A stretch of 64,000 nucleotides of DNA from Hygrocybe punicea (lineage: Eukaryota > Basidiomycota > Agaricomycetes > Agaricales > Hygrophoraceae): assembly GCA_963556145.1 (NCBI GenBank), contig OY744461.1:5590891-5654890 (forward strand). The letters are read 5' to 3'. Within the stretch, counting starts at the first letter, position 1; each line of letters starts with the position of its first letter. The translations under genes were made by a program, and so were the position numbers. The notes beneath the pieces were generated by a model. The model was not told where the DNA came from. It worked only from the letters and a program-made list of their open reading frames with translations, and ran no database searches. Of this stretch, positions 34,520-48,100 are shown one piece after another.

Positions 34520-37500
34520 CTAAACGAATAATGCATTGAGTGTCAAATTAATTTTTGTTATATCATTGAACTTTACACATTGTGTTGCATTTATTTGCAT
34601 CAGTATTGTTGCATCGCCCTGATCTGGGGCAAACACATCTTGGGAAGCAAGGAGCATAATGTTGTGGTGACCTGTTTGTGGGTTAATCATATCCTGACCA
34701 CGCTGTACATCATATGTGGTAAGGTTTATCCTCATAATATGGTATTGGTACATCCGATCACCTTTGAAGTGTATACCATTAACTTCTGCCATGTCATCAA
34801 GTGCCAGAATCAGCTGGGAGTGGTTCAATGATGTTAGGTCATTTCTAGCTTGCCTTGTATCCAGAACATTTTTTATGCGAGGTAGTAGGTGTTTCTTGAG
34901 CTTCAACCAAAAGTTCTGTTGTGAAGTGATTCACTTAGTGTTTTGTAAAATAATGTGAAATTTTACCTTCACTGCCAGATCTTTGGTATGACTTCGCAAG
35001 AATGAACCAATGTGTATTGGATGATTCTCAGTGACTCCAATATGGTGGTGAGCATCAGGGCTGTTCAACACCAGTTCCACACCAAGAGATGCATTATGTG
35101 AGAGCTTTTGGTGTATGGCTCTGATGCAGGCTTGCCAGCATTTGATTTGAGTTAATTGTCTGGTAAATTTCTTTTTACTTGTCCTGTAGAATTGAGCTTT
35201 GGGATTTTGATGTTCAAGTTTGCCCTGTGACAATGTAATGGGTAGCACGATCTAGAAAATGTAGCAACACACAATTTCGGTAGTGTACGAATCAGTAGTA
35301 CCATATCTCTTGATTGTTGCCACATAATCTCCAAATGAGTGAGCCTTGTAAGTGTTTAGATTGAATGTTTTTGGCCGGCATTGATTTTTCTCTCAAATGT
35401 TCAATGATGAACCGACTTTTGATTGTCGCCTGCTCTCATGCTGCTTTCTTGCAGCCATTTCATGTTTTAATTCACTGGTTGAATAAGTGGAGCAGGTTAC
35501 AGACTGAAAATGGCAAAGCTATTCACCAAGGGTGGTTGTTTCATTGTCAAGGACAGCAAGTGTGGCATCAGTGTGCATTCATAATTTGGCAAGACCATGC
35601 TAGTGAGTGAAGGTAAAGAGAAGTTGGAGGACATTCCCATTGCGGGGTTCTGGTAATAAACCATCAAAAACAGGGATAGCACACTATGCAATACCAATAG
35701 AAGTCAGCATGCTATCACCAAGGATGTGAAGTGAATAACTTGGAGAAAGTCCTCGTAATTCCATGCAGCCATTTGCTTCAGTTCTGAGGTGTTGGATGTA
35801 AATTGTCTGATCGTATCTCTGCCAAAAGTTGGAATTAATTGAAAGCTGCAGAGATGTGTAAGACATACAAAACAAGAAAGATAATAAAAAGTCACCTTCA
35901 ATCTAATTCATGGATTAAGTGTTCACCAGCGGCCTCTTGTATTCAAAGAAGATGGATAAACAACATCTTCCACACCCCAAGCTCAATCTCATGCAAGAGG
36001 TTGATAAGAAACAGCAAGAAAAAGTTGAAACCGAATCGAGAGAGCTGCTCTGAAAAAACATTCTACAACAGACATTTGAGCAGCTATCAAGCAATGATAC
36101 ATGTATGTTAACCTATACAAGTGGGAACAAGAGATTCAGTTTTGAGTAGTGAATGGCACGGGTAACCTGTGGGTATTCCACGGCTACCCATACCCGTACC
36201 CATGGAAACCCATACCCGTGCCACAGGTACGGGTAACCCGCAGGTTTATGCCAGAAGGCCCAACCTCCCATTACCTCGTGAACACAGCACTGACATCGAT
36301 TGACGTCATGCTGCATCTTCACGAGGTGATGTGGGTGGGCCTCCTTGTCTCCTCCTTGTCTCCCCCTCGTCTCCTAGGTGGTATCCTCGCGGACACGGTG
36401 CCAGTGTCGATTGGCATGGTGACGCTGGTTCGTGAGGTGGGTTGAGGGTGTGCCGTCGCCGGCGTGTCTGGTGGTCGTTTGGCCGGCACTGCTCTTGGCA
36501 TCTGCCATTGGCCCACTGGTTGAGGGGGGTGGGTGTGGGGGTGGGGGTTGGGGAGCATCTGCAGCTGTAGTCAGTAGCATAGCAATGTATAATTATAATA
36601 AAAGACATACCTGTTGCAGCGGGTGGTGGATGCACCACCCTGCTGCTCCTCTCTTTGCCTTCGTTGTCCGTTGCCGCCACACTTGCCGTCATCGTCGTTT
36701 GCCATCACCCTGGCTTGCCATTGTCATTTGCGATTGTCGTGACTTGCCGTTGTCATTTGCAATCGTCGTGGCTTGCCATCGTCGCAGGTGCCATCGTCGC
36801 AGTTGCCATCGTTGTGGTTGCAGTTGCGGTCCTCATCCCCTCGTCCTTTTTGTCCCCGTCCTCATAGTTGGTTCGTCATCATGGTTGTGTGGTGTGTCTG
36901 TAGTTGTCTGGTTAGTCAGTATGATAGAACTCTATAAATAAATACTTATTGCAGCGCGGGTGCACCACTTCCTGCTGCTCTTTTCTCCCCCTAACCTCGC
37001 CCATCTTTGTTTCGTTACGTTTGGTCTTGCTGTTGCCACGTAGTCGAGGTCAAAGTCGCTTGTCACGGGATTGTAACACTACCCGTGAAAAACCCGTGGA
37101 CCCATGGCTGGGTACAGGTAAATCATGGGTCCCAATTTGGCTACCTGTACCCGTACCCGCACGGACCCGTACCCGTGACCCGTGCAGGTTTCAATACCCG
37201 TGCATACGACTAGTTTTGAGGAGAGGCTCCATGGCTGTCAACAGCAAAGTTTCGCTTGTAGATGGCTTTTCGAGCTTGAAGTACCTTGTATTGGCAATGT
37301 CGGTCATCGACACAAGCTATCTTAAGTCGCCTGGCTCGATCTCCTTTTGTGCTTGTGAGATGTGTGATTTTCAGTGGAGTTGTACAATGAGGACATGGGA
37401 AGTTGCCCCTGTTTCGGATGCTAGCAAAGAGGATTCTTGAAACAGAGTTAGACAGATACAAGAAACCAAACTTCAAGGCTTACTTCTCTGGATAGCCTGC

Positions 37501-37665
37501 AGAATAAGTGAAAATGTGAGGATAGAACCTGCGCAAAACCCCATTGCAACACTCGATCACAATTCCGTGTTCATAAACATCCTGAAAATCTTCATCCAGG
37601 AGGATTCTCCACTGGGCATGAAGTAACTCATGGTGACAGTGAGTCAACACTTTACACTGAGCCAC
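34520..37665 (-). pseudogene. Agaricomycete transposon-type protein, broken and hAT-interrupted
   Basis: Minus-strand blocks in the right order are: THCHHELLHAQWRILLDEDF, RRFYPHIFTYSAGYPEK (37665-37480), ASIRNRGNFPCPHC (37400), LLHEIELGVWK (about 35975) and IPTFGRDTIRQFT (about 35815). They continue with FNLNTYKAHSFGDYV (about 35350), GKLEHQNPKAQFYRT (about 35215), HHHIGVTENHP and KLKKHLLPRI. I know this as a recurrent Agaricomycete family linked to DNA transposons (Tnp2/KDZ/Plavaka neighbourhood), probably RNase H-like. The exact family is uncertain. hAT element A2 interrupts it at 36147-37212; across that site the frame rejoins as LKTESLVPT. Other stops and shifts make it non-functional. 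Its 5' part is missing beyond 37670. Confidence 0.55.
36147..37212. mobile_element. hAT-type non-autonomous element, family A copy 2
   Basis: 1066 bases, about the same layout as 25219-26348. Its ends are TAGTGAATGGCACGGGTA / TACCCGTGCATACGACTA. A perfect 8-base duplication GTTTTGAG flanks it (36139-36146 and 37213-37220). It interrupts the broken gene at 34520-37665. Non-coding. Confidence 0.92.
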
Positions 37666-37674
37666 ACATTCCTA

Positions 37675-37811
37675 TGGATCCGATTGGAGTCCGATTGGAA
37701 TGCTCAGACTCTGAGGAATCCAAGTGGATTCCGAGTGGAATGGAATCTTTTTTTATAGAGCACTAGCAATATTCCAATCGGATTCCGAGTATATTCCACT
37801 CGGAATGGTCA
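37675..37811. repeat. Short inverted-repeat sequence
   Basis: CCGATTGGA and ATTCCGAGTGGAAT motifs recur in both orientations across about 135 bases, a possible MITE remnant at the edge of the 14-kb element. Confidence 0.4.
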
Positions 37812-40517
37812 GCGATGACGGCGACAGAAAGGACAGCAAGAACGGCTGGTGTTAGCACCCGTGCCAGTACCAGCACGGCACACCGACGGTGCCAGCGCCC
37901 GCACCAGCATGGCACAACGACAGCACCAGCTGGCACCAGCACCAGCACCCATGCCAGTACCAGCACAGCGACAGTGTCAGGGCCAGTGGTGATCACGAGG
38001 ACAAGGATGATGGAAACGAGGATGACGACAGAAACAACAATGAGGACGACAATGACGGCGACGAGAACAGCAGGGACAGCGACAAGGACAGCGGCGATGG
38101 CTCAGCGGCACCAGCACTCACCCCGACACTAGCACAAGCAATGGCACCAGTTGCCATGTCAGTACCAGCATGGCATCAACACCTCCACCAGCATCGGCAC
38201 GGGCACCAGCGACAGCGCTACCACCGATGCAGAACCTAATACCAGCCCCACGCCAGCACTAGCAAAGACGGCGCACCAGTACGGGCGCAGCATTAATCTC
38301 AGCAGAACCAGCAGAACCAGCACCCGCCATCCGAGTCTATCCTTGTAAGCTTTTATCGACCCGCTCTCTGTGGAATCATCAACTGGTCAATTTTGTTTCA
38401 GGCTGCTATTATGGGGGGCTAGCAGGCATGGGCTCTCGTAACTTACTGCTTCCCCTCTCTGCTGCCGCCCTTCAAGAAGTCAACGTCCATGGCTCATTCC
38501 GATATGCAAACACCTACCCCACCGCCCTCGCCCTTCTCGCCTCTGGCAAACTCAAAAATGATCAGGACAGGCACCAGCACCAGCACCAGCGACAGTGCCA
38601 GGACCAGCGCAGGATTGCCACTAGTACCAGTAATGCTTAGTAGTGTAGCAGTCATTTATTAAAACTAAAATTTTATTCATAAAAATAAATGGACCTTCTT
38701 AATCCCACTTAATCGCTTAAAAAGCCTTAATTTATGAAATAAAGTCGGATTAAATCAGAATTAATACAGATGAAGTAAACCCATGTTTTCCTGATGCGAA
38801 GTTCTACATCGTGTAGATTTTCACTATAGACACATCATCGGACGAATAGATAGTGTGCTGCTGTCAAAATACCAAGTGTACAAGTGTCAGCCCAGTTTTA
38901 AGTGGGACACGACTCGCCAGCATTCTTGGGCACCCTGATATGACCTTGGAATCCGCGTCTTTTGCACTGCAAGTTGCAGAATTGCAGGTTGGTTATCGCC
39001 TAAAATCGACCTCTTCAATTTCGACGACATTGGAACGGTGATGAGGGTCGATGAGGGTGCCAAGGATGAGTACACGAGAGTGACGCCTGGGGATCGATTT
39101 ATATAGCTTAACGGCCAGAGAGCGGATATTTAAAATGTTTATTTACAACGGTGGAGGGGTCCATTTAAGCATCAAATGTCCTATCGCACAGATATTAGAC
39201 AGTAACCACATATCTCCATATAAAAATTTACCTGTCCGCAATTCGGCCCTCGTCCTCCAGCAAGGTATGCTACATCTATCTACAGGTGTGGAACCTCCGG
39301 CTCACGTGTCAAAGCACCCCTACTAGGTGGGGATCAGATAGAGATATCATATAGTGTATATAACTCACCATTTCCCCCATCCGGACCTCTGCTTGAGGAG
39401 TTTGCTGCAGGCGGCCTTTGGATCTTTATAAAAGACATGAATAAAGACTAAGGGAAAAGAAAAGAGAGGATAAGGAAGGGCTTATCATTTGAACTTTCGC
39501 CTGAGCCGCCACGCTGCAACCATGAATCGGCTAGGGGCGGAAGACTTTGGGGCAGGGACAGAGGGTGGATGCACAGTAATATTGACAACAGGAAAGGTGA
39601 TTAAAGTTATATTAAATTGATCTCCGGCCACATTATTGAATGTCGAGTTGTAGAAGGAGAGATGGGACATGACGCGAGGTTGGCGGTGTCCGTATTGGGT
39701 ATGAGGATTAGAGGTGTTGAATGTTGACCCTGGTGTCCCCCTCTGGATAGTCCTTGGTGACAAGCAGAACGGTGTACACCTTTCCTTTTACCTCCTCTCA
39801 TAGGTACCTTCAACATCAAGTACTTCCTCGTTTAGCCATCCAAGCAGCCGAATGGTTGGGGAGCTACCTCTGCCACTGTTGGTCCCTTGTTCTCCCAGAG
39901 CCACCCGGTGCACAGTGTGCCCGTGCCCTAAGGCTGGCGCTACAGTATGAAGCTATGACAGTAGATGGCACCGAGCAGGGAAATTCTCCGCGAAGATGTG
40001 AACGACGTGATGTGTCGGATGGATCATGGCTTCAGATACAAAGCAAAGGCCGTACTTGTGATCACATATAAGCGCAGTTTCATCCAAATGAGACATGTTA
40101 CGATATTCTCCAACAGTTTCTCTCTGGCCCACCTACTCTTGAATAGCTCTGACTGATCTATCTAGTCAGTAAATAAAGGATAAAGCCACAAGTTACAGAG
40201 AAACAGACCCTTTGAAGATTCTTTAAGGTTGTCCTGAGCATCTCAATTGGTTTCATATGGCACAGTACTCACTGGATCAGGGCCAACATCCTGCAAAGGT
40301 CAAAGGTCAAACTGGTCAAAGGTGAAGTCTGTGTGTGCGTGTTGATTGACTCATTCATGATGTATGCATGATGAGTCATCCTTATGGCGGCAGCAAACAT
40401 TAACAGTCAACTAATTGCGGTTGATAGCTCTTTGTCTACTCATGCGATGTGGCTACCGATATTATCAACAGAACAAGACCAGGCATCCTTATTTACATTA
40501 CTTCCCTGTAACATCTT
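37812..40517 (+). repeat. Left 2.7-kb inverted arm
   Basis: From the outside in it holds CAGCACC/GACAGC low-complexity DNA (37850-38240 and 38560-38640). Next comes an AT-rich stretch, and then a minus-strand coding-like piece (39763-39485) containing FNNVAGDQFNIT. That motif resembles the NVAGDQ segment near the N-terminus of many Agaricomycete NACHT/NLR-like proteins. The arm extends 25 bases into the 3' end of the transposase gene. Confidence 0.85.
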
Positions 40518-43500
40518 GACAATTCAATCTTGCAAAAATAGTCTTGAGTCCACAGAAGATGTCTATCATTTCGACGTACTCGTTCAAGTGACAAAACAAC
40601 TAGTGTCCCTTTAATAACGTCATTCTCAAAGGGACAACTTGCGAAGTGGCTGACAATGTCATTTGATTTGATTACAATCGCAGGTTGCATTTTATCATGG
40701 TAGAGGGAAACACCCAGGAGCGGGAAGCATCGATATAGATCGAAATTAGCTTCATCCTCGGTGAGTTCTTCAAAAGGCCGTATTACCACAAAGTTCTCCT
40801 GGTCGTCGGTAAAGAATCAATGAATTTTGTCTAAAACACCCTGCCGTCGAGAACTGTACACCTCCTGCTTCAATTTCATCGGTATATTGAACCAGAGGTG
40901 CCAATGCATATCCTGTAGTGGAAACTTGCTTGTGAGAATAAAAGCGCATTGTTCCCGAATCGAGGTTGATTCGTTCCAACAGGTGGTCATAGATGTCGTC
41001 GGGGAAGGCCTCTTCAACTGCACCCTCATTCCATGTTGTTGGCATTGCAAACTTGGCGGCGATTGCTGATAAATCGTTTGATAAGGTTCCACGAAACTCA
41101 TGACCGTTGAAGTGCTTGTCCAGTTCAATTTTTATCTCTTTCAACGTGTCCAGCAAATCATCGCGTGACAAGAGAACTTTCAAATTGCCTCCTCGACAGA
41201 GTGATCGAAGAAATGTTAGCTCCAATTGCCCTAGGGACTCGCCGAAATTAGCTAGAAACTGTATTGTGTCGACATTACTGGACCCACCACGTTTATTATT
41301 TTTATTTTTGCGCTGCAAGATACCGTTATCACGCTCAAATGGAAAACACCACCATCCATGAACTGGTCCAAATGCACGAAGAAGTTCGGGAAGATGTAAA
41401 GCCAAATGAAACTTTGGTTTTAAGACTTTCGTGGAGTATATTTTGACCAGGGTTGTCAAGTAAATCTGAACTTGTTCCTCGACTATTGTGATGCGCTCTT
41501 CGGAAGTTGATTGCATTGTCGCCCATCGCACTGCTGTAACCAGGGCCAGAAAATTACGGAGAATTTCTTCCTGTGTCACAGTAGAACCAACCTGACCCCA
41601 GATTTGAATAAGTGTTATAACAAAATTAACTGTGCATACAGTCCGCCATTGGTCTGCCTTGAGTTTTCCATGTCCAGCATTCCCAATATTGGATGGACCA
41701 CGGACAATCCAGGTCGGGGTTGTGGTTTTGGCCATATCATCCCGAATTTTGCTCAAAGCAGAAAGGTCGAGTATTTTTGGCTATGGCCAGTCAGGGGTAC
41801 ACCCGCAGTGCTCTGGGGCTGTGCTCGGACCCGTACCCGAGGCCAAAAGTACGGGTATGGCATGGGTTTTGCAGGGGTACAAGAAGAAACATGCAAAATA
41901 CCCCATTTTTACCGGTTTTTGGTGGTTTTTATGGTTATTGTGGACAGAATACTGGCCGGATCCCTTTAGTGTAAAGGAACACAATGTTTAGAATACTGTG
42001 GGGAGTGTTGAGAGCATTTTTACATATTTTTACAAGCAATGATTCTCATTATATCCCTCAAAAACATGCAAAATACCCCATTTTTACCTGTTTTTGGTGG
42101 TTTTTATGGTTATTGTGGACGGAATACTGGTCAGATCCCTTTAGTGTAAAGGAGCACAATGTTCGGAATACTGTGGGGAGTGTTGAGAGCATTTTTACAT
42201 ATTTTTACAAGCAATGATTCTCATTATATCCCTCAAAAATAGCGAAAAATACCCCCAAAATTGAGTTTTTGATGTTTCTTCTCCCAAAAGAAATACAGCC
42301 CATACCCGCGTGGGTACTGCGGGTATTCTGAGGCTGGACTCGTACCCTTAACCCGTGGTACCCGTACTCTTAACCCCTGGGGGTATTGCATACCCTTGAC
42401 CTGCGCTATTTTTGGCCCACGTTCTTTACCAATCTTTGCAAAATCAACCACAGGGTCTACATGTGGCTGAGGAGCAATGATGTTGGTGTCCGGATTTTCT
42501 GTGCGCTAATGACATCTTTGAACATGGGAAATAGATAGAATAGTAATGTTACTCACCCAATTCAGTAAGGCATCTATATAGTTTTGCTTTGTAGTGCTCT
42601 GTGGACTGGACCTGATAGAGTGACTCCATTCAACTCTGCATACCAAACTAAATAACCTTGTTGAAGACTCTGTAGCTGGCTCTTTGAACGGCGGCATAAA
42701 GCTTCCAAACATTTCGTCAACTGCTCAGCCTGTTGTTGAGGGGAATGCGCAGAGTGACCCTCCGTAGATTTACTAGTATCGTCCATTTCCCAAATGACAT
42801 GACAATGATCGGTGAAGATGCCAAGGAACAAATTGTGCATGGCGTCCACCACCGCGAATCTTGTTGGGTCCCAGTATGGAAGCCGCAGAAGTTCTGACCA
42901 TCGAATGCTATGCATTTCGAATAAAGCATTACGGTCTTCCAAGGTAGGGGCGTCCCTCCACTGCACCGTGGCCGCCATATGTTCCGCCCAAGTCCGTCTC
43001 GCCCACAAACGCACATCAAAATTTGCCATGTCTTCTTTAAGTTGTTTGCAGAAGGAGCAAAACCTGTTAGCCGAGTGCGAAGTCCAGCCTGCAGTCTTTC
43101 GCACAGCTGGTACATCAGCAATGAGTGGGATGAGGGCGCATTGCACAAGACAACCTTGAGCAAATTGCGCAGTCTTGGTGTAGTAAACTCCTGGGTTCCA
43201 CAATTGCACGAGGTCATCAACAAGAAGGTGAAGGAAATTATTGATTTGATGGAGATGCACATCACCTGGAATTATTCCAGCAAGATAAACATTTTCAACG
43301 CGATACCGCAGGTGAATCGGAAGGTTCAGACAAACCATGAATATTGCACCAACCGAGTAAGACTTTCCTGATACTTTGTTTCCATACAGGTTGAACCAGT
43401 CCACAAATAATCCAAATGCGAGATGCTGTTCACCATCTAGATGGTCGAAAAAGCAATCCCCACTGGGCCCTTTAAAGGAACGCAAGATTTCTGATTCAAG

Positions 43501-44830
43501 AATATCTGCTGTGCGTAGAGCAGTTGAACAATGTGGCGGGTTTGTTGCATCTTTCATTGATAATTCTATGCCAGGCCAAGATAACAATCTTCCTATCCAC
43601 GATAGTATGGGTTGGTATCCATATGCGAGTTGTGCAATGTCTGGATTGTGCTTGTCTTTTCGTAGAGTGTGGCCACAGATCGGGCTATCGGGAGTGTCAC
43701 GGTGGGTACAAGTTTCAGGATATTCCGGGTGCTCTTTGGTCTTCGGTGCATAACAACTGACACATTTCTTGCAGCACGCATAATAAACGACATGCGGGTC
43801 AATGTCGAATTCCTTGATTGCCGTCCGAATGTCCTTTGGCCAGTTGGGGGGACTGAAAAGTTTCATTATTTGATCACGATGCTGACGAATGGTGCAGCAA
43901 CGATCACATGCTGCCCATAATGAGGAACAGGCGGCTACCAAGACAATTCGCATTGCAGCCAGAGGGAAATCACAACCACGGATCGATACCGCAGAGAAGA
44001 GTTGCATGATGACTCCAATCAAAATACCTGCCAAGTAAACACTTGGAAACAACTTTAAGTCTTCAAACCGCTCAAAATATGATGCTTCCAATGGTCATGT
44101 TAATACGAATACAGTATATGTGATAAAGAACGCACAGCAATCAAAGACCTCTGGAATACTATCCCAAGCTACCGTTCGTAGACTTTGCATTGCTTCAGAC
44201 TCCATTATTTGTTGCTCCCATTGATTTTGAACAACGGAATCCAAGAAAGAGTCGTGGGCTTGTGCAAGCTTGATCAAATCCTTTCTCTTCTTCCGTACAT
44301 TATCGTTTCCATCGCTTTTGATACCATCCAGCCGCTGAATAAACTGCGTAACCCACTCCCTATGCTCAAGAAAGGCACGATTATACTTGAACTGTGGACT
44401 TGGTGTGACAGGGTTTACTGTGGTAGTTTGTGGGACACTGTCGAACACGAGCGTTGGGACTTGAAAAATGCTCTCCAATGCTGAAAGACCCACTGAAGCT
44501 GCTCCAATTCAGCTAGCTTAGGATCGGCTTGACAGAAATCAGAGTGGTAGGCCTTAGATCATGGAACTATGAACGTACCAGGTTCTGCCAGTGCTATGCT
44601 GGGAGTTTCATGCCTCCGAGTCGCAACCAGTGGCGGTTCATTGGACTTGGACGAAGAAAACAAATGAGGATTCATGGAAGGATCATCTTCATTGTGTTTG
44701 GCAAGAGTTGTCGCTATAATGGCATTGACAGCCTCCTCCTGCTCGGTGTCTTGCTTTTCCTTCTTCCCCTTCGATACCCAGATGTTGTGCTACCTCTGAT
44801 GGTTCACCCATGTTGTGGTTGACAGAATAA
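40493..44830 (-). pseudogene. Tnp2-type (CACTA/EnSpm-related) transposase, interrupted
   Basis: Minus strand. Recognisable blocks begin with an N-terminal piece (about 44770-44600, EQEEAVNAIIATTLAKHN) and AWDSIPEVFDCCAFF. A Cys cluster follows in CCKKCVSCYAP..CTHRD. The Tnp2 core holds VGAIFMVCLNLPIHLRYR, LAGIIPGD, LWNPGVYYTKT, CSFCKQLKED and LPYWDPTRFAVVDAMHN. Downstream are IRDDMAKTTTPTW, GKLKADQWR, VHGWWCFPFERDNG and VIRPFEELTEDEANFD. It is interrupted by hAT element B (41782-42408), has a TGA at 44095-44097 and a frame change near 40850. An intron is likely just below 42556 (GTGAGT). Despite these breaks the long segments are otherwise open, so the copy is fairly young. The exact 5' end is unsure. 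Confidence 0.7.
41782..42408. mobile_element. hAT-type non-autonomous element, family B
   Basis: 627 bases with ends TATGGCCAGTCAGGGGTA / TACCCTTGACCTGCGCTA and a perfect 8-base duplication TTTTTGGC (41774-41781 and 42409-42416). It lies inside the Tnp2 gene. Removing it and one duplication copy joins the codons for GPK to ILDLSALSKIRDD without a stop. The interior is a tandem pair of 175-base units (from 41890 and 42065). Subterminal GTACCCGTA motifs resemble those of family A. Confidence 0.9.
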
Positions 44831-45126
44831 CCCCCTGAACCTCCTCTCCAGTATCCCTATCACGAGTTGTTCTGCCAACACACCTGTGACATTGGCAAAG
44901 TTTTTCATGTGGCATTGAGAGCGACTCGGAATCGGATCGCTAAATCAATCAATCCAAATCAATCAATCTACGTCGATTCAGTTTGGTACCAGTGGAAACT
45001 AAACTGGTCATAAGCCTAACCATTGGATAATTATATCACATTCAAAGGCTAAGAATGCACAGCTTCGACCTCTTCCAGTAAGTTGTCTCCATCAAATTCC
45101 TGATCATGAAGGGCTTCTGCTATCAC

Positions 45127-48100
45127 TCACATCTCATCATCAACATCTACATTCGCCACATCATCACAATCGTTTCCAAAGAAGACATGGTCATAATCCT
45201 TGAGATGTATTAATCTTCGTTCATGCGGCCTCAGGTTATTGAGCCAATCCTCGTCGTAACAATTCCGGGGAAGGCCAGGAGGCCCAAGAGTGTCATTGTT
45301 GACAAGAGCCGAGAAAACCCGCCTACGAGCTTTATTTCCTCTCCGACATCGCTGGCCAACCTTGGCGGTTCGATGCCGCGCTATCTCTTCATCTAAGCTC
45401 CATAAAAATTGGGCCAGTTGTTCGCTATGCCATCCAGGTGAAACGCGTATATAATCGTCTTCATTATCCGATTCATCTGAACTGACACCATTTACACCCA
45501 TTGTGCACATCAATTTGGAATGATTGGCTAGCGAGGGGTTGAAAGACAACACACTACATCGGTCTCGGAAGAGCTTAAATGGCCCAATGATTATGATTGG
45601 TGAATATATAGAAATAAGTGACCAGCTCACCCGACTTTTCCTGGAGCTTCTTGCTGCAAGTTGTAATTTTTGGTAGGTATTTCGAGAATTGTCAATGACA
45701 TATTCCTTGTATTTCTCCCTGACATACTTGACATGATTGTGAAAGGCAGAAGATGATGTACTCTTCCGTCATAAAGCGGTCAGGTATAGGCGGGAAAGAA
45801 TACCATTTATCGATGAGAACCCGATGTCGAAAATTGATAGCGAACTCAAATTCCGCTTCTAGGTTGAAAGGGATAGAACGATCTCGGGTGAAGTCCATTC
45901 GAAAATTTTCACATGATATAGTTGTACAGCCTTCCTGGCGAAGATTGTAGGCAGCTAGTTCATCTTCATGCAATGGCGGGCACATCCCAAGTTGCCTGTA
46001 ACTGCGTATGTTCAACATTTTCTGGAGGTGCTGGCGGATGCGCTTCTACCGCGTGTGTCAGAAAAACGTGACGTAACAGACAACATCAAAGTACCATAAA
46101 GTTAATCTTGTCGGGATCACCCCAGTATGGATCGATGTGTTGCATGTCCTGGTCGTTGTCGTTGTCGTCATCATCATTAAGGTTATTTTGCGGTTGGCTG
46201 CTTCGTCGTTTTGAAGTCGAGGAACCAGCCCCCCTTGTATTGGCACGAGTATCCTTGGAAGAACCCAATGCCAGGCGACTGAATCATTTTTCCAATGCTA
46301 TATTCTGCTTTTGCAAATGGCTGTTCTGTTCGAACAAGCGCTCCATTTGTTGCGCTGAAGTTTGAATGTGCTGGTGAAGGACTTTCGACATGTCGGCAAA
46401 TCCAGAGGAAAATACACGCATTAAGGGGTCAATGCTTGCTTGTGTTTCGTGATTCTCCAGTTCTACAGTACTGGGATGAACACTGTGGTCTTCAGGAATG
46501 GTCTGTGCAGCACCTTGTAAGTCTAAAATTATATCTATAATCAATACCTGTCCTCACATCGATGGAAGGTGCTCTTTGCAAGCGTTTGCGCTTTACCCTT
46601 GCCGACTAGCCAGCTATATATGAGATGCAAGAGTGAGACCAAGAAATGACGGCGTACGGGAAGGGCAGTTGACAGGGAGCTCTCTGTTCTCATAATTTCC
46701 TAAATCGAGAGTCAGCAACTGTGGTCTGATAAAGGTTGCTGTTCAACGCATGTTGGGGGGAGTAGATGCCAGAGGAATAGGTGATGCACTCATGGAACGC
46801 TGTCCAGCAGTTGACACGGATGATTGAGACAGTGAGAGACGTTGTAAAGCCTCGCGTTGTTCGTGTGGACTCATTGTGTGAAACGGTTTGCAGCTGGGAA
46901 TAGGTTGCTTTGGGGAAGCTTGAGATGTTTGTTGTGGATAATTAGCGGCGGGTGGTGGCGAGGAGTGACTCAAATCCACAGGCTGACTTGGCGGGACAAC
47001 ATGACTAAACTCTCTACATGGCTCGTAGGGAAGGGTGCACTGTGAAGATGGGTCCGGTGTGGCCTGACGGCAATGATTACGGGGCAGTAGTTGCGAATCT
47101 TTTGCCAGTAACTGAGAACTTCCAGGGTGATTAGTGGATGAAGTGGGGTCAAATCGAGGAAAGGTGTCCAAGGTGGGAGGATTTAATAGACGAGATGGAC
47201 CCGCTTGATCTTGTTGAATGCGTTGTTCGGACCAATTTGAAGGTGAGTTCTGGCGCATTCCGTGTGAAGTCGACATCAAAGGAGTCGGTGGGTGGTCGCG
47301 AAATATTTGCACATCCTTGGAGGTCTGAGTAACCGGGGGTAACTGAGGTTGCAACTGAGAGAGTCTCATTGCTTGATTCGACCGAGAATGAGCGCTTCGC
47401 ATGCTGAAATCGTTTGGAACGGTAGGGTCAAAATGGTGTGATAGATTCTGCTGTTGTGCAGGTTGGGAACTTGTAGTGGGACCTTGATCATGAAGTTGCG
47501 AACAAGGGAGAACTGTGCATTGAGCAGCAGAAGGATCATGATTAATTTGTTCCGATGGTGGTTTCAGCAGCTGTGATTGAGAAAATACCGTGTATGCTGC
47601 AGGATGAACAGCGACGGAGCAATCCTCTGAGGGTGTATTCTGCAACTGTGATCCCATAACGTGTGTATATTGATGGGACTGATCATAATATGATTGCTCG
47701 GCTGCAGTGTAGGTCTGAAGCCACGACTGCGAATGTAACCTGTATGGGCTAGGGTGAGCGACTGCTGAGGGATCATGATTACATTGGCCTAATGATGGCT
47801 GGCGCAATTGTGGTGGCGGTTCTATAGAATCAGGACATGGTATGGCGTAAGTAGCTGTCATAGAGATCTGATTGAGTTGTTGCGGCTGCAGATTTGGTAT
47901 CTGCAAATGAGAAGGTTCCGAAGGATGAATAGGTTTAACAGGTGAATTTGACTGAGCAATCAAAGCTGAGCAGCTGAGAGAAATCGGGAGAGTATGCTCG
48001 TGAGAAGATGAGGCTGCTGTTCCAAGGGGAACAGACCATTCTCAGCCAGCTGTCTGTGAATTTGAAGACGGGTTCTTTTGTTCCAAGAGTCGCACAGAAC

